Shown here piece after piece: positions 16,132 through 24,598 of a stretch of 64,000 bases of DNA (positions within the stretch are counted from its first letter, which is position 1; every line of letters starts with the position of its first letter). The position numbers and the translations under genes were made by a program. Location of the stretch: contig NZ_CABPSJ010000005.1 in NCBI RefSeq assembly GCF_902459745.1, positions 124,001-188,000 on the forward strand, in the 5' to 3' direction. The stretch is from Pandoraea communis (GTDB lineage Bacteria > Pseudomonadota > Gammaproteobacteria > Burkholderiales > Burkholderiaceae). The notes below the pieces were generated by a model, which was not told the DNA's origin, ran no database searches, and saw nothing but the letters and a program-made list of their open reading frames with translations.

Positions 16132-17243
16132 TTGACGGTTCCTTTCTGCCACGCAAGCGCGCGGTCACGCACGGTGAAGAGCAGCGTAATGACACCGGAG
16201 AAGAGCAATGCCATGACGATCAGGGCGGCGTACATGTTCACGTAGGAGGCCCAGCCCTGCGCCCACGTGAGGTACCAGCCGAGGCCGGACTTCACGCCCA
16301 TCATCTCGGCGGTGACGAGCACCGAGAACGATGCCCCAAGCCCCATGAAAAGACCGACGAAAACGTTGGGTAGCGCAGCGGGAATCGCGACGCGCAGCAC
16401 CAGAAATGCATCCGACGCGCCGAGCGTGCGGGCAACGTCGTAGTAACTCTTGTTCACCCCTGCGACGCCTGACCACGTGAGCACCGCGACAGGAAATGCC
16501 GTCGACAGCGCGATCAGGAACGTTGCGGCCGAATAGCTCGACGGAAAGAAGTAGAACGTGAGCGGCAGCAGGGCGGTGGCAGGCACCGGGCCCAGTACGC
16601 GCAGTACCGGATGGACCCAGTAACCGATCGCGCGAGACCAGCCGATCGACACACCGATCAGAAAGCCTGCGATGGCACCGAGTCCGAAGCCGATGCCGAG
16701 CAGCTTGAGCGTGTTCACGGCGCTGTCGCCGAGGCGTCGCCAATCGTCCGTATAGACCTCGATGAGGGCTTGCGGCGGGGCGAAGAACGGCGTGGGCAGC
16801 GATCCGGTCTTTGCGGTGAGGATTTCCCACGCGGCCAGCACGAGCGCGATGGCGACGAGCCACGGGCCCGCACCGGTAAGTGCTTCGCGCAAACGCAGCA
16901 ACGGCGGGGTGGCGCGGCCTGCGACCGACAGCACAGCGAGTATGGCGGCGGCGACGAGTGCGAACGCGCCCAGTTCGTCGGTAAAGGCCCAGTCGGAGAA
17001 GCCCACGATCTTGTTGGGCCAGCGCAGCGTGAGCGCGCCGAAGGCGGCCCATGCGAGCGCGGCGGCGAATCCGGTGCCCCACAAGGCGGGCGTGCGGGGG
17101 GCGGCGAAGCGTTGATCGATGTCGGTGTCGTCGAAGCGGGGCACGGGCACACGCAGCGTTGTGCCCGCCGTCTGTTCGGCGAGTTCCAGTGCGCCGGCAG
17201 GAGAGGCCCCGCGTAGCGCAGCGTTGTCGAGAATGGCACTCAT
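16125..17243 (-). CDS. ABC importer permease, SsuC/TauC type, with N-terminal extension
   Basis: A 372-residue inner-membrane subunit, about 110 residues longer than usual SsuC. The C-terminal 250 residues are the standard BPD_transp_1 domain, with the coupling-loop region ARTLGASDAFLVLRVAIPAALP. The extra N-terminal part has a hydrophilic stretch and about two additional membrane segments (near 55-75 and 90-112). It lies 6 bases after a binding-protein gene and overlaps the ATPase gene, so all three are one operon. Confidence 0.92.
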   Translation of the reverse strand: MSAILDNAALRGASPAGALELAEQTAGTTLRVPVPRFDDTDIDQRFAAPRTPALWGTGFAAALAWAAFGALTLRWPNKIVGFSDWAFTDELGAFALVAAAILAVLSVAGRATPPLLRLREALTGAGPWLVAIALVLAAWEILTAKTGSLPTPFFAPPQALIEVYTDDWRRLGDSAVNTLKLLGIGFGLGAIAGFLIGVSIGWSRAIGYWVHPVLRVLGPVPATALLPLTFYFFPSSYSAATFLIALSTAFPVAVLTWSGVAGVNKSYYDVARTLGASDAFLVLRVAIPAALPNVFVGLFMGLGASFSVLVTAEMMGVKSGLGWYLTWAQGWASYVNMYAALIVMALLFSGVITLLFTVRDRALAWQKGTVKW

Positions 17244-17249
17244 GGTCGT

Positions 17250-18293
17250 TTATCCCAGGACATTGGCGTAGACGTGCTGCGCCAGTTTCTGCGGGTCGGT
17301 GCTCTTCTTGAGCACACCGATGCGGCGGAAGTCGTCGGCGAAGAAGGCGATTTCATCGCGCAGGTCTGCGCCGGTCGGATGGTGCGAGTAGGTGAGCGTT
17401 GCGTACAGCTTGCGCAGGTCTTCGGGGCTGATCTTCGGCGAATACTTGGCGAAGATCTTCGCGGCCTCGTTCGGGTTCTCGTTCACGAACTCGGTGGCTT
17501 GCACGATGGAGCGTGCGAGCGCGCTAGCTGCTGCGCGGTCGTTGCGCACCAGTTCCCCGCGCGCGCCGATTACGCAGCACACCTTGCGGGCGTATTCGCC
17601 GCTCAGGTTGGTGGCCAGTTCGACGTACGCGCCCTTGGTGCGTTTCTCCAGCAGATACAGATTCGGGTCGCCGTCGGCAATCGCCTGAATCTCGCCCTTG
17701 TCGACGGCCACGCCAAGCAGGTCGGCCGGGTACTGACGCCAGGTGATGTCGCGCTCGGCGTCGATGCCGTTCTTGGCGAGCAGGATCTGGAAGAAGTGTT
17801 TGCCCGGTGCGGCAAGGTCGGAGACGCCGATGGTCTTGCCCTTGAGCGCGGCGAGCGACGTCACGCCAGCGGCCTTCGCGCCCAGCAAGCGCACGCAGCC
17901 GCCGTGCGAACTGCCGATGATCTTCACGTCGAAACCGGCTTCGAGCGGCTTGAGCCAGCGGTGGATCATGCCGACGGCGGCGTCTGCCTTGCCGGTGGCA
18001 ATCGATTCGAGCAACTGGTCGGTCGAGCCGCTGTAGTTGATCAGGTCGACTTGCAGGCCGTTCTTCTCGAAGAAGCCGCGTTCCTGCGCGGCGACGATCG
18101 GCGTGAGGCAGAACGAGTTCTGATTCCAGGCGAACGTGAGCTTGCGCGGTTGCGACCACGCACGGCGTCCGAGCAAGAGGGCCGGGGCGGCCAGTGCGGC
18201 GGCCGTGCCCGCGCGCAGCACCTTGCGGCGGCCGGGGTGAACTTCGTGTTGCGTCGTGACTTCCGAGCCGTTGGCGGTGTGACGAAACTTCAT
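17250..18293 (-). CDS. ABC importer substrate-binding protein, NitT/TauT family
   Basis: A 347-residue periplasmic protein. An Arg-containing leader (HPGRRKVLRAGTAAALAAPALL, cited here by its RRKVLRAG core) suggests Tat or Sec export. The mature start LTFAWNQNSFCLTPIVAAQE and the domain motifs LQVDLINYSGSTDQLLESIA fit the nitrate/sulfonate/taurine binding family. The ATG at 18293 has AGGGGAG upstream; the frame remains open further upstream through the aldolase gene, which is ignored. It is directly upstream of the permease, so it is the main binding protein of the importer. Confidence 0.92.
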   Translation of the reverse strand: MKFRHTANGSEVTTQHEVHPGRRKVLRAGTAAALAAPALLLGRRAWSQPRKLTFAWNQNSFCLTPIVAAQERGFFEKNGLQVDLINYSGSTDQLLESIATGKADAAVGMIHRWLKPLEAGFDVKIIGSSHGGCVRLLGAKAAGVTSLAALKGKTIGVSDLAAPGKHFFQILLAKNGIDAERDITWRQYPADLLGVAVDKGEIQAIADGDPNLYLLEKRTKGAYVELATNLSGEYARKVCCVIGARGELVRNDRAAASALARSIVQATEFVNENPNEAAKIFAKYSPKISPEDLRKLYATLTYSHHPTGADLRDEIAFFADDFRRIGVLKKSTDPQKLAQHVYANVLG

Positions 18294-18370
18294 GGATACG
18301 ACTCCCCTGATGATTTCTGATGTTTGTGTGCGGGTAGCGAAATGGGGCGCGTGAGGCACGCCCCGCGACG

Positions 18371-19255
18371 TCAGTCGAGCAGATCCGGCTCGGCGGCAAC
18401 CAGTCCTTCGTAGAGGCTTTCGAACGAGTACAGCGCGCCTTCCGGGCCGCCGACCTGACTGTGCGTGTGGCGCGCCGTCGCATCGTCGATCGGCTGCGGC
18501 GTGCCGGCGGCTTGCGCGAGCAACTGCGTGTGCGCGGCGTTCTCGAGGGCGATGTACCACCATGCGGCGGCCTCGACAGTCGGGCCCGCTGTGAGAATGC
18601 CGTGGTTCTTGAGAATGACGCCCTTGACCGTGCCGCTGCCGTCGGGCTTGTTCAGCGCGCGGGCGATACGGTTGCCTTCGCTGTCGTCGACCACCATGCC
18701 GGTGAAGTCGTCGAACAGTGCGTGGTCTTCGAAGAAACCGCACGAATCCTGCGTGAGCGGATCAAGCGCGCGTCCGAGCGTCGACCATGCCTTGCCGTAG
18801 GTCGAGTGCGTGTGTGCGGCGGCAACGAGATGCGGATGGGCCTCGTGAATGGCGGCATGGATCGCGAACGCCGCCTTGTTGAGCGGCTTGTCGCCCACGA
18901 CCGTCTCGCCCCTGGCATTGACAAGCAGCAGATCGGATACCTTGATGCGCGAGAAGTGCACGCCCAGCGGATTGACCCAGAAGTGGTCGGTCAGCTCGGG
19001 ATCTCGCGCCGTGATGTGTCCGGCCAGTCCGAGGTCGAAGCCGTGGCGCGCGAAGATGCGAAACGCGGCGGCCAGACGTGTCTGGCGGTGGCGGCGCTCG
19101 GCAAGCACATCGTTGCGCACCGGCGGCGCGTCGAACCAGAAGCGCTGCTGCGGCGCGGCGTTGAGCACGAGCCCGGTGGGCGTGGTGCGTGTCGGGGCGG
19201 GGGTGGACGTCGAGCGTGCGAACGTATGCGTGTCGACGGGCAGAACGGCAGCCAT
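18371..19255 (-). CDS. Class II aldolase/adducin family protein
   Basis: A 294-residue protein. The aldolase domain (about 60-260) retains zinc-site histidines in AAAHTHSTYG and LKNHGIL. Members carry out retro-aldol cleavage, epimerisation or decarboxylation of sugar phosphates and related acids. Here it lies between an SsuD-like monooxygenase and a sulfonate importer, so it may act on the carbon skeleton left after desulfonation. The ATG at 19255 is preceded by AAGGAGAG. The first about 30 residues are Thr/Pro-rich and probably flexible. Confidence 0.88.
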   Translation of the reverse strand: MAAVLPVDTHTFARSTSTPAPTRTTPTGLVLNAAPQQRFWFDAPPVRNDVLAERRHRQTRLAAAFRIFARHGFDLGLAGHITARDPELTDHFWVNPLGVHFSRIKVSDLLLVNARGETVVGDKPLNKAAFAIHAAIHEAHPHLVAAAHTHSTYGKAWSTLGRALDPLTQDSCGFFEDHALFDDFTGMVVDDSEGNRIARALNKPDGSGTVKGVILKNHGILTAGPTVEAAAWWYIALENAAHTQLLAQAAGTPQPIDDATARHTHSQVGGPEGALYSFESLYEGLVAAEPDLLD

Positions 19256-19272
19256 GGGCAGTCTCTCCTTAA

Positions 19273-20370
19273 TCAGGCCGCGCGGCGCGTGGCGTCGTTT
19301 TGACGATCGCGTTCGGCCACCAGGGTGCGCAGACGCGGAATGAGTTCGCGGCCATAGTCGATGGCGTCGCCCAGCGGATCGAAGCCGCGAATGAGGAACG
19401 TCGTCACACCGAGGTCGTAATAATCGAGCAGCGCGTCGGCGACTTGCTCGGGCGTGCCGACGAGCGCGGTCGAGTTCGAGCGTCCGCCGATGAGTTTGGC
19501 GATCTCCGTCCACAGCACCTTGTCGAGGCGCGCCCCCTTATCGGCGGCAGCGAGCAGGCGTCGTGCGCCTTCGCTTTGCAGCGCCGAACCTTGCGGCAGG
19601 CCAGCGGCTTCTCGAATGGCTTTCGCCTGTGCGAGAATTTGATCGGCGCGCGCCCAGGCCTTTGCTTCGGTCTCGCCGAGAATCGGGCGGAACGACACCG
19701 AGAAGCGCGGCACGCGGCCGTGCACTGCGGCGGCCGTGCGTACGCGCGTGGTGATGTCGCGCACCTGATCGAGCGATTCGCCCCACAGGGCATAGATATC
19801 TGCGTGCTTGGCGGCGACTTCCAGCGCGGCTTCCGACGCACCGCCGAAGAAGATCGGCACGTGTGGTTGTTGCACCGGCTTGACCTCCGAGAAGCCCTGC
19901 TTGAAGCGGTAATACGTGCCGTCATGGTCGAACGGGCGGTCTTCAGTCCAGATGCGACGCAGGATGCTCAGATACTCGTCGGTACGCGCGTAGCGCTCGT
20001 CATGCGAGAGAAAGTCGCCGTCGCGTTGCTGTTCGTCATCGGAGCCGCCCGAGATGAAGTGAACGCCGAGACGGCCGCCGCTGAACTGATCGAGCGTGGC
20101 GATCTGGCGCGCGGCCAGCGTCGGCGCGACGAAGCCCGGGCGGTGCGCGAGCATGAAGTGGATGTTCTCGGTCACGGTCGTCGCGTAGGCGATCGTGAGC
20201 GTGGCGGACGGGCTGGTGGAATGGTGCGGTACGAGAATGCGGTCGAAGCCGGACTGCTCGTGGGCGCGGGCGAAATTACGCACGTAGTCGCGGTCGACCG
20301 CCGGGCCGTTTTGCGGATGAATTTCGGATTGCTTACTGCTTTGAATCATGCCGATGATCTCGACGCTCAT
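19273..20370 (-). CDS. LLM-class flavin-dependent monooxygenase, alkanesulfonate monooxygenase (SsuD)-like
   Basis: A 365-residue luciferase-like TIM-barrel protein. RILVPHHSTSPSATLTIAYA, LDQFSGGRLGVHFISGG and the long insert ending HADIYALWGES are typical of the SsuD group. Such enzymes use reduced FMN from a partner reductase and oxygen to release sulfite from sulfonates. No flavin reductase is seen in the cluster. The ATG at 20370 has AAGGAGAG upstream. It is the first gene of the minus-strand arm and is 17 bases from the aldolase gene. Confidence 0.92.
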   Translation of the reverse strand: MSVEIIGMIQSSKQSEIHPQNGPAVDRDYVRNFARAHEQSGFDRILVPHHSTSPSATLTIAYATTVTENIHFMLAHRPGFVAPTLAARQIATLDQFSGGRLGVHFISGGSDDEQQRDGDFLSHDERYARTDEYLSILRRIWTEDRPFDHDGTYYRFKQGFSEVKPVQQPHVPIFFGGASEAALEVAAKHADIYALWGESLDQVRDITTRVRTAAAVHGRVPRFSVSFRPILGETEAKAWARADQILAQAKAIREAAGLPQGSALQSEGARRLLAAADKGARLDKVLWTEIAKLIGGRSNSTALVGTPEQVADALLDYYDLGVTTFLIRGFDPLGDAIDYGRELIPRLRTLVAERDRQNDATRRAA

Positions 20371-20495
20371 GAACGCTCTCCTTATTTGGGGCAGGACGCG
20401 TGCACGGCGACGTGGGTCGGTTTGCGCTACACGCCCATCGATCGGAAACAGACGGTGAACGTGAGTGAGCCTACGCAAACAATTCGCGGCCGTTA

Positions 20496-20520
20496 AATAA
20501 TCATTTCCGCAAAGATTATT
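20496..20520. promoter_or_regulatory. Palindrome in the divergent organosulfur promoter
   Basis: AATAATC at 20496-20502 and GATTATT at 20514-20520 are perfect complements with an 11-base spacer, in the 252-base gap between the two arms of the cluster. The spacing fits a LysR-type factor such as CysB or an SsuR/Cbl homologue, but no regulator gene is encoded in the cluster. Confidence 0.55.
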
Positions 20521-20622
20521 CGATATGGATGGTTGGGCGAGGCTGAGCCGGGCCTTACGCTATGGGCACTGCGTAAGAAGGCACGCGCTGTGCCAAACGC
20601 GTATTTGCTTATTCCAAAAGCC

Positions 20623-21936
20623 ATGTCTTCTCTTGGTCAATCGCCGTTGCTGTCCGACGCGTTGCCGTCGCCAGCGAACCAGGCGCCGTCCGGCGCGGTG
20701 CTACCTCTGCCGCGGGCCGATGGTCCGGCACGTCTTGCGCAACTGGCTGCCTTGCTGCCTCCCATTACACGCACGCTCGCCGAGCGTGCGGCGGCGCTCG
20801 ACCGCGAGGCACGCTTCCCGTTCGAGAACTTCGCCCTGTTGCATCGTCACGGGCTGATTGCCGAAATCGTGCCGCGTGCGCAGGGCGGCGGTGGTGGCGG
20901 GCTGGTCGCGGCGCGGCGCATCGTCGGCGCCGTTGCGGCGGGCGAATCGGCCACCGCGCTCGTGCTGACGATGACCTACCTTCAGCACCGCTCGCTCGTC
21001 CGGACGAGCACGCACTGGCCCGAGGCGCAACGACGTGCGGTTTTCGACAGTGCGGTGCGCGACGGCGCGTTGATCAATGCGCTGCGCGTCGAGCCCGATC
21101 TGGGCACGCCAGCCCGGGGCGGCTTGCCGTCCACAATTGCACGACGTACCGAGTCCGGCTGGCGGCTGTCTGGCCGCAAGCTCTACTGCACCGGCATTCC
21201 GGCGTTACGCTGGTTGTCGGTCTGGGCACGAACCGACGAACCGGAGCCGCGTGTCGGGGTATTTCTCGTGCCGCGTCCTGATGGTCCGCAGGCGCTGCCC
21301 GACCGGCCCGGTATTCGCGTCATTCAGAACTGGGATCACCTTGGGCTGCGCGCGTCGGGCAGTCACGAAGTCGTTCTTGAAGATGTCGACCTGCCTTTCG
21401 GCAATGCTGTCGATATTCGCTTGCCCCATGAGTGGGCGCCGGCGGGCATCGGTCAGCCGGATAACGACGCGCACATCGAACAACAGGCGTGGATGAGCGT
21501 GTTGCTGGGCACCCTCTATGACGCGGTGGCGCGCGCGGGTGTCGATTGGCTCGTGACGTTCCTGAACACGCGCGTGCCGGGTAATCTTGGCGCGCCGCTC
21601 GCCAGCGTGCCACGCATTCAGGAGACGGTGGGCGAGATTGCGACATTGCTGCATGTGAACCAGCGATTGCTCGATGGGGCGGCCGAGTCGGCTGACGCCG
21701 GCGTGCCGGATGACGACATCGCCAGCGGTGCGTTAAAGTTCACGGTAACGGGCAATGCCATTCGGGTTCTCGAACTCGCTTTGCAGCTCTCTGGCAATCA
21801 TGGACTTTCGCGCAACAATCCGCTTGAGCGTTACCACCGCGACGTGCTGTGCAGCCGCATTCACACGCCGCAAAACGACACCATTCTGGGCGCTGCCGGC
21901 CGGCGGGCGCTCGCTGCTTTCCGGGAATCCGTATGA
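20623..21936 (+). CDS. Acyl-CoA dehydrogenase-like flavoprotein (SfnB/DszC-like)
   Basis: A 437-residue protein of the acyl-CoA dehydrogenase fold, with N-terminal helical, central beta (WRLSGRKLYCTGIPA, VIQNWDHLGLRASGSHEV) and C-terminal helical domains. The family includes FMN-dependent monooxygenases for sulfur compounds (DszC, SfnC) and sulfur-starvation oxidoreductases (SfnB). The sulfur-related neighbours favour that role over fatty-acid oxidation. The ATG at 20623 is used; the frame is open to a TTG at 20533, and no strong ribosome site decides. It overlaps the next gene by ATGA. Confidence 0.85.
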   Translation: MSSLGQSPLLSDALPSPANQAPSGAVLPLPRADGPARLAQLAALLPPITRTLAERAAALDREARFPFENFALLHRHGLIAEIVPRAQGGGGGGLVAARRIVGAVAAGESATALVLTMTYLQHRSLVRTSTHWPEAQRRAVFDSAVRDGALINALRVEPDLGTPARGGLPSTIARRTESGWRLSGRKLYCTGIPALRWLSVWARTDEPEPRVGVFLVPRPDGPQALPDRPGIRVIQNWDHLGLRASGSHEVVLEDVDLPFGNAVDIRLPHEWAPAGIGQPDNDAHIEQQAWMSVLLGTLYDAVARAGVDWLVTFLNTRVPGNLGAPLASVPRIQETVGEIATLLHVNQRLLDGAAESADAGVPDDDIASGALKFTVTGNAIRVLELALQLSGNHGLSRNNPLERYHRDVLCSRIHTPQNDTILGAAGRRALAAFRESV

Positions 21937-22580
21937 CCGCCATTTTGGATGGCATCGCACTGAGCGGTGATGTGCCCGACCATGATTACGAAGCGCTCGA
22001 TCCGCTGCGCAACTTTGTTGCCGCATTCTCGCGACTGCTAGAACGCCGTCCGCACGAGACGACGCTCCTTGAAGAGGGCGCCGGGCTGCTCGCCCAATTG
22101 GTCGCTCGCGACGACTGGCTGCCCGAGGCGTTCGCGACCCCGCATCCCGATCACTATCAGCAATACCTGCTGCATTGCGATTCCGCACAGCGTTTTTCCA
22201 TCGTGAGTTTCGTATGGGGGCCGGGGCAGCGCACACCGATTCACGACCACACCGTGTGGGGCCTGATCGGCATGCTGCGCGGCGCGGAGGACTCCCTGCC
22301 TTACGTGCTCGACGCAAAGGGCGTGCCTGTCATTGCGGGCGAGCCGGTGCGTTTGTCGCCGGGCGACGTGGAGGTGTTGTCGCCGCGTCTGGGGGACATT
22401 CACCGTGTGACCAACGCCTACGCCGACCGGGTGTCGGTGAGCATTCACGTGTATGGCGCCAACATTGGTGCGGTGCATCGCAGCGTGTTCACCGAGTCGG
22501 GCGAGCGCAAAGGCTTCGTCTCCGGCTATGCGAACGCGCAGTTACCGAACCCTTGGGGCAGAGCGGCGCCACGCGTCTGA
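21933..22580 (+). CDS. Cysteine dioxygenase-type cupin protein
   Basis: A 215-residue protein with the type I cysteine dioxygenase cupin fold. The metal motif is visible as PIHDHTVWGLIGMLRG (two His) and a later GDIHRV (third His). Such iron enzymes add O2 to a thiol, converting cysteine or 3-mercaptopropionate to the sulfinate. Its ATG overlaps the upstream flavoprotein stop. With a rhodanese downstream it suggests handling of a thiol or persulfide product of organosulfur breakdown. The exact thiol is unknown. Confidence 0.88.
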   Translation: MTAILDGIALSGDVPDHDYEALDPLRNFVAAFSRLLERRPHETTLLEEGAGLLAQLVARDDWLPEAFATPHPDHYQQYLLHCDSAQRFSIVSFVWGPGQRTPIHDHTVWGLIGMLRGAEDSLPYVLDAKGVPVIAGEPVRLSPGDVEVLSPRLGDIHRVTNAYADRVSVSIHVYGANIGAVHRSVFTESGERKGFVSGYANAQLPNPWGRAAPRV

Positions 22581-22746
22581 GACCGGCGCGCCCATCAGCC
22601 GTACTGCACATGCCGCAGTGCACCACATGGTGTGCCACTTGTGCGGGGCCCTTCTGCGACAATGGCCGCTGGCATACGCAGACGGGGCACCTCGCCGTGC
22701 CGACACACGATACCGAAGCAACGTTCGACGAATTCAAGGAACCACC

Positions 22747-24405
22747 GTGTCCGCTCACTCGACTGACGCGCCGTCGCAGACGGCTGACCAGGCGCTCGCC
22801 GCCGCCGATTTCACCTTCCCCGAACTGACCTTTGCCGACGTGCGCGCCGCGTTGCTCGCGCGCGAGGAAATTGCTCTGCTCGACGTCCGTGAAGAAGATC
22901 CGTATGCGCAGACACATCCGTTGTGGGCTGCGAATCTTCCGCTCTCGCGTGTAGAAATCGACGCATGGGCGCGCATTCCGCGACGCGACACACGGGTCGT
23001 CGTGTACGGCGAGCACAACGCTCAGGATCTCGCGCCGTTCGCAGCGAGTGTGCTTCGCAAACTGGGCTACACGAACGTCAATTTGCTCGCGGGCGGCCTC
23101 GACGGCTGGATTGCTGCGGGCGGTGAAGTGTTCCGCGACGTCAACGTGCCGAGCAAGGCTTTTGGCGAGTGGGTCGAGGGATTGCGTCATACGCCGTCGC
23201 TGTCGGCGCAGGAAGTGCAGGCACTGCTCGATGCCGATGCCGATATGGTCGTTGTCGACGCGCGCCGCTTCGACGAATACCAGACCATGAACGTTCCCGG
23301 TTCGACGAGCGTGCCCGGTGCCGAATTGGTGCTGCGTGTTCGTGAACTCGCACCGGATCCGGCCACGCGCGTGATCGTCAACTGCGCGGGGCGCACGCGA
23401 AGCATCATCGGCACGCAATCGCTCGTCAATGCCGGATTGCCGAATCCGGTGGCGGCATTGCGCAACGGCACCATTGGCTGGACGCTGGCCGGTCAGACCC
23501 TCGAGCGAGGGGCGGATCGCCGTCATCCGTCCACCGTGCGTGAAGCGACACTGGCGGTTGCGCGGGAGGGGGCGAGAGCCGTTGCCGATCGTGCCGGGGT
23601 ACGCCGCATCGCGCTAGCCGACGTGGCGTCGCTGAATGCGCCGGGGCGCACCGTGTATCGCTTTGACGTGCGCACGCCGGAAGAATATGAAGCGGGGCAC
23701 TTGCCTGACTTTGCGAGTGCGCCGGGTGGGCAACTCGTGCAGGAGACCGACCATCAGGTGCCGGTGCGTGGCGCGTGGATCGTGTTGGCGGACGACGATG
23801 GCGTGCGTGCCGATATGACCGGTTCGTGGCTGGCGCAGATGGGCTGGACCGTGTACGTGGTCGAACCGCACAGCGCCGAGGCGCGCAGTGCGCGGGGTGG
23901 CTGGCCATTGCATACGCCGAGCGCGCCTGACGTGGCGACCGTCTCGCCCGCGTTGCTGGCGCGGTGGCTCGACGAGGCGGTGCCGGGGCAGGTCGCGATG
24001 CTCGACTTCACGTCCGGTGTCAATTACGTCAAACGTCACATACCGGGCGCGTGGTTCGTCATTCGTGCGCGGCTGGCTGAGGCGTTGCGCAAGATCGGAC
24101 CTGCACAGCGTTACGTGCTCACCTGCGGCTCGAGCTTGCTCGCGCGCTTTGCGGCTGCGGATCTGCGACGTCTGAGCGATGCCGAGATCGTGGTGCTCGA
24201 TGGTGGTACGCAGGCGTGGATCAATGCCGGACTGCCGTTGGAGTCGGGCGAGACGCGACTGGCCAGTGTGCGTGATGATCGATATCGCCGTCCGTATGAA
24301 GGCACCGATAACGCTGCTGAGGCGATGCAGGCATATCTCGACTGGGAGTTTGGGCTCGTCGATCAACTGCATCGAGACGGCACGCACCACTTTCAGGTGG
24401 TGTGA
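22747..24405 (+). CDS. Four-domain rhodanese-family sulfurtransferase
   Basis: A 552-residue protein of four rhodanese domains in tandem (about 25-130, 150-255, 285-385, 395-500). Only the second (Cys213 in VNCAGRTRS) and fourth (Cys460 in LTCGSSL) keep the persulfide-carrying cysteine; domains 1 and 3 have no Cys at that position and are probably structural. The GTG start at 22747 is chosen because AAGGA lies just upstream and the preceding frame is in the dioxygenase gene. It should move sulfane sulfur to thiols or cyanide in the cytoplasm and is co-directional with the cysteine-dioxygenase-like gene. Confidence 0.9.
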   Translation: MSAHSTDAPSQTADQALAAADFTFPELTFADVRAALLAREEIALLDVREEDPYAQTHPLWAANLPLSRVEIDAWARIPRRDTRVVVYGEHNAQDLAPFAASVLRKLGYTNVNLLAGGLDGWIAAGGEVFRDVNVPSKAFGEWVEGLRHTPSLSAQEVQALLDADADMVVVDARRFDEYQTMNVPGSTSVPGAELVLRVRELAPDPATRVIVNCAGRTRSIIGTQSLVNAGLPNPVAALRNGTIGWTLAGQTLERGADRRHPSTVREATLAVAREGARAVADRAGVRRIALADVASLNAPGRTVYRFDVRTPEEYEAGHLPDFASAPGGQLVQETDHQVPVRGAWIVLADDDGVRADMTGSWLAQMGWTVYVVEPHSAEARSARGGWPLHTPSAPDVATVSPALLARWLDEAVPGQVAMLDFTSGVNYVKRHIPGAWFVIRARLAEALRKIGPAQRYVLTCGSSLLARFAAADLRRLSDAEIVVLDGGTQAWINAGLPLESGETRLASVRDDRYRRPYEGTDNAAEAMQAYLDWEFGLVDQLHRDGTHHFQVV

Positions 24406-24598
24406 CGGGCCTTGTCGAGGGAAAACGGGAGATGCAGGCGGCGACGGGCGGGCGGCAAGGGAAGGGGTTGCGGTGCCGTTTTCGCGGACAGACGTGGCAT
24501 ACTCCCGAACTTCCGGCGCTGTCGCCTGACTCGCGGCGTGAGCTTATTTCACGGGCATGCGGGGGCGAGGCGGCGGCCCACCTGCTTTCGATTCGACC

